This document shows positions 62,490 to 64,000 of a stretch of 64,000 nucleotides of DNA, in pieces (within the stretch, counting starts at the first letter, position 1; each line of letters begins with the position of its first letter). The translations under genes and the position numbers were made by a program. This DNA is from an uncultured Bacilli bacterium (GTDB lineage Bacteria > Bacillota_I > Bacilli_A > RF39 > UBA660). The stretch covers positions 5,993 to 69,992 of the forward strand of contig CAKPNA010000007.1 of NCBI GenBank assembly GCA_934168275.1. The letters are read 5' to 3'. A model generated the notes under the pieces. That model saw only the letters and a list, made by a program, of their open reading frames with translations. It did no database searches and was not told the origin of the DNA.

Positions 62490-63758
62490 TTACTCACTTT
62501 CTAACATTATTTTTTTATATCTTGCTTTTGATAAATATTTTTGCATTATTCCGTAAACAAGATAACCTATCCATACTCCAACAATACCAAGTGGAGTAAA
62601 TGATAATACTGTTGCTACCAATATTTTGATAATAGAACTTATTATATTTCTTTTTGCCAGAAATTTAAAATCTCTAAACCCTCTTAATATAGCAAAATAA
62701 TATGTCGCTGACATTGTTATATAACAGCCTATTAAAAATAATGGCAATACTTTAAAAAATATTTTCTGCAATTCGAAATCTCTTAAAGAGATATTCATAA
62801 TTACAATAGAAATTATTAAAACTATAATTGGCAATACTAATGAGCTATATCTAATCAATTTTTTAGCAACATCTTTTACTTTTGACATATATTTATTATC
62901 TTTTTTACCAGTCGCTATACCTACACTTATTGTAATTCCGTCACCAAATCCTTGTATAAAGGATTCATATATATTAGCAATTTGTATTAAAATAACATGA
63001 ACTGAATATTCTAAATTTCCCATCCTTGCAACTATTAAATTAAATATAAAATTATCTACCCTTGAGGCAATTCGTTCAACAAAATTCCATTTAAATAATT
63101 TAATAACATCTTTAAAATATTCGCTAACAAATTTTATTTTAACATTATTTCTAGAATATATGACTAAATATAATGCTAATAATGTATCAATTAATACCGT
63201 AACTAGAGCAACCCCTTTAATCCCATATCCATTTTTTACTGCAATAATATCTAAAATCAGATTTAATATAACAGCAAATATTCTTAAATACATAATGTTT
63301 TTTTGGTTTCCCACTGTTCTTTGATGTCCAGACAAAACAGTTACTATACTACTTTGAACAAATCCAAATAATCTAATAGTTAAATATGAAATCGCTACAG
63401 TATCTACATTAAATAAGTTAGGAAAAACAGGTTGTACAAATGCAATTAAGATTATCGTAATTAATGAAATGCATAATGTTAAAATAATAGAATTTCCTGT
63501 TATCAATTTTGATTTATTTAAATTATTTTCACCTAAGGCTTTAGCAACTAAAGTGTTATTAGAAACATTTATAGTTTGAATACTCATTTGCATTAGATTT
63601 AATATAACAGCCATTGCTCCAAGTGCTGCAAGTTCTTTTGTACCTACTAATGAAATTACTAAAGTATCCACTAATGTCATCAGTATATTTATTAAACTTT
63701 CAAACGCTATCGGTAAAGATATTTTTAATTGAGATTTTACATTTATTGTTTCGTCCAT
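62490..63758 (-). CDS. MATE-family efflux transporter
   Basis: 422 residues, twelve membrane helices, two six-helix repeats. It starts QLKISLPIAFESLINILMTLVDTLVISLVGTKELAALG, typical of MATE/DinF-like proteins (read here only as separate parts: ISLPIAFESL, VDTLVISLVG). It exports cationic drugs or metabolites using Na+ or H+. First gene of the cargo operon. GGATGTGA SD. Its upstream region also carries, on the other strand, a strong promoter leading to an attenuator-like RNA. Confidence 0.88.
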   Translation of the reverse strand: MDETINVKSQLKISLPIAFESLINILMTLVDTLVISLVGTKELAALGAMAVILNLMQMSIQTINVSNNTLVAKALGENNLNKSKLITGNSIILTLCISLITIILIAFVQPVFPNLFNVDTVAISYLTIRLFGFVQSSIVTVLSGHQRTVGNQKNIMYLRIFAVILNLILDIIAVKNGYGIKGVALVTVLIDTLLALYLVIYSRNNVKIKFVSEYFKDVIKLFKWNFVERIASRVDNFIFNLIVARMGNLEYSVHVILIQIANIYESFIQGFGDGITISVGIATGKKDNKYMSKVKDVAKKLIRYSSLVLPIIVLIISIVIMNISLRDFELQKIFFKVLPLFLIGCYITMSATYYFAILRGFRDFKFLAKRNIISSIIKILVATVLSFTPLGIVGVWIGYLVYGIMQKYLSKARYKKIMLESE

Positions 63759-63832
63759 AATTCACATCCATTAAAAAAAAGTAATTTTATATTAAAATTA
63801 TACATTATATTACAAAATTTTTCCATACTCCC

Positions 63833-63860
63833 TTGAAAATATATAGGAAAATGATATAAT
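63833..63860 (+). promoter_or_regulatory. Strong promoter at the right edge
   Basis: TTGAAA (63833-63838), 16-bp spacer, TGATATAAT (TATAAT 63855-63860). Confidence 0.75.
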
Positions 63861-63865
63861 TGATT

Positions 63866-63973
63866 TATCAGAGAGATTTAATCAAATCTTATAGTCTTAA
63901 TTTCGCATACGTGTATAGTTAAGGCTCCAATTGAATACAACTTACGAACCTATTATGGTGTCGTAAGTTTTTT
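63866..63973 (+). ncRNA. Structured leader with terminator (candidate attenuator)
   Basis: Begins just downstream of the promoter. Hairpin 1 AGATTT/AAATCT, hairpin 2 CTTAA...TTAAG, then terminator ACTTACGA/TCGTAAGT with a T run. GTATAGTT of hairpin 2 can instead pair with AACTTAC of the terminator's left arm, a possible antiterminator. No leader peptide starting with ATG is seen. The controlled gene is outside the window. Confidence 0.6.
63938..63973 (+). terminator. Intrinsic terminator of the edge leader
   Basis: Perfect 8-bp stem ACTTACGA / TCGTAAGT with a 12-base loop, followed by TTTTT. Confidence 0.8.
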
Positions 63974-64000
63974 AATGTCTAAAATATAACTCACTGTTAG

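Overview
The window is a low-GC (roughly 28-30 %) chromosomal segment of a Gram-positive bacterium that uses the standard code: TGA ends several genes and Trp is TGG. Promoters are often of the extended -10 type (TGnTATAAT) and Shine-Dalgarno sites vary from AGGAGG to GGTGAT. SecE-NusG-L11-L1-L10-L7/L12-RpoB-RpoC, the DUF951-ychF pair, rlmB next to a SigH-like sigma factor, and the sporulation proteins SpoIVA and SpoVIF all point to Bacilli. My best guess is an uncultured gut lineage of the RF39 / Mollicutes-like type that keeps sporulation genes. This rests on family recognition only.

Layout. 1-2.8 kb: end of a CoA-activase-type gene, then an operon of two VUT-like membrane proteins and an S24-type repressor-like protein. 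2.8-10.3 kb, mostly minus strand: HU, spoIVA, a membrane-anchored serpin beside an XRE regulator, a glutamine amidotransferase, spoVIF, the GTPases der and ysxC. 10.3-19.2 kb: a radical SAM enzyme, a three-gene cluster (HTH-CYTH fusion plus two tandem unknown paralogues), gltX-cysS-glycosyltransferase, and a GntR-ABC transporter operon. 19.2-21.2 kb: two unknown proteins and a candidate 41-residue membrane peptide. 21.3-35.2 kb: secE-nusG, rplK-rplA, rplJ-rplL with structured leaders, then pflB-pflA lodged between rplL and rpoB-rpoC. 35.2-56.8 kb: mostly plus-strand housekeeping genes (ldh, queH, trmL, an AbgT transporter, ychF, rlmB, sigH, uvrA, a CMP-kinase-like gene, a secreted nuclease, tex, a Rieske oxidoreductase, a FemAB transferase, tspO).

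A tRNA-Gly(TCC) at 56.9 kb marks the start of an accessory region running to the right edge. It holds a large serine recombinase, TnpV and a ribbon-helix-helix mobilisation-like protein, typical of Tn4451-like mobilisable elements. Facing them is a cargo operon of MATE transporter, EamA transporter and a HEPN-like protein with an Rx4H motif. At the very edge a strong promoter leads into a folded leader ending in an intrinsic terminator, and its target gene lies outside the window.

Physiology. PflB/PflA and L-lactate dehydrogenase suggest fermentation. QueH and the VUT-like proteins fit salvage of queuosine precursors. SpoIVA, SpoVIF and SigH suggest endospore formation. Points worth a second look are a recurring 21-bp motif built from two DnaA-box-like halves with a dense cluster at 53.05-53.12 kb, the HTH-CYTH cluster, the mobile HEPN/EamA/MATE cargo, the edge attenuator, and the habit of placing stop codons inside terminator hairpins.
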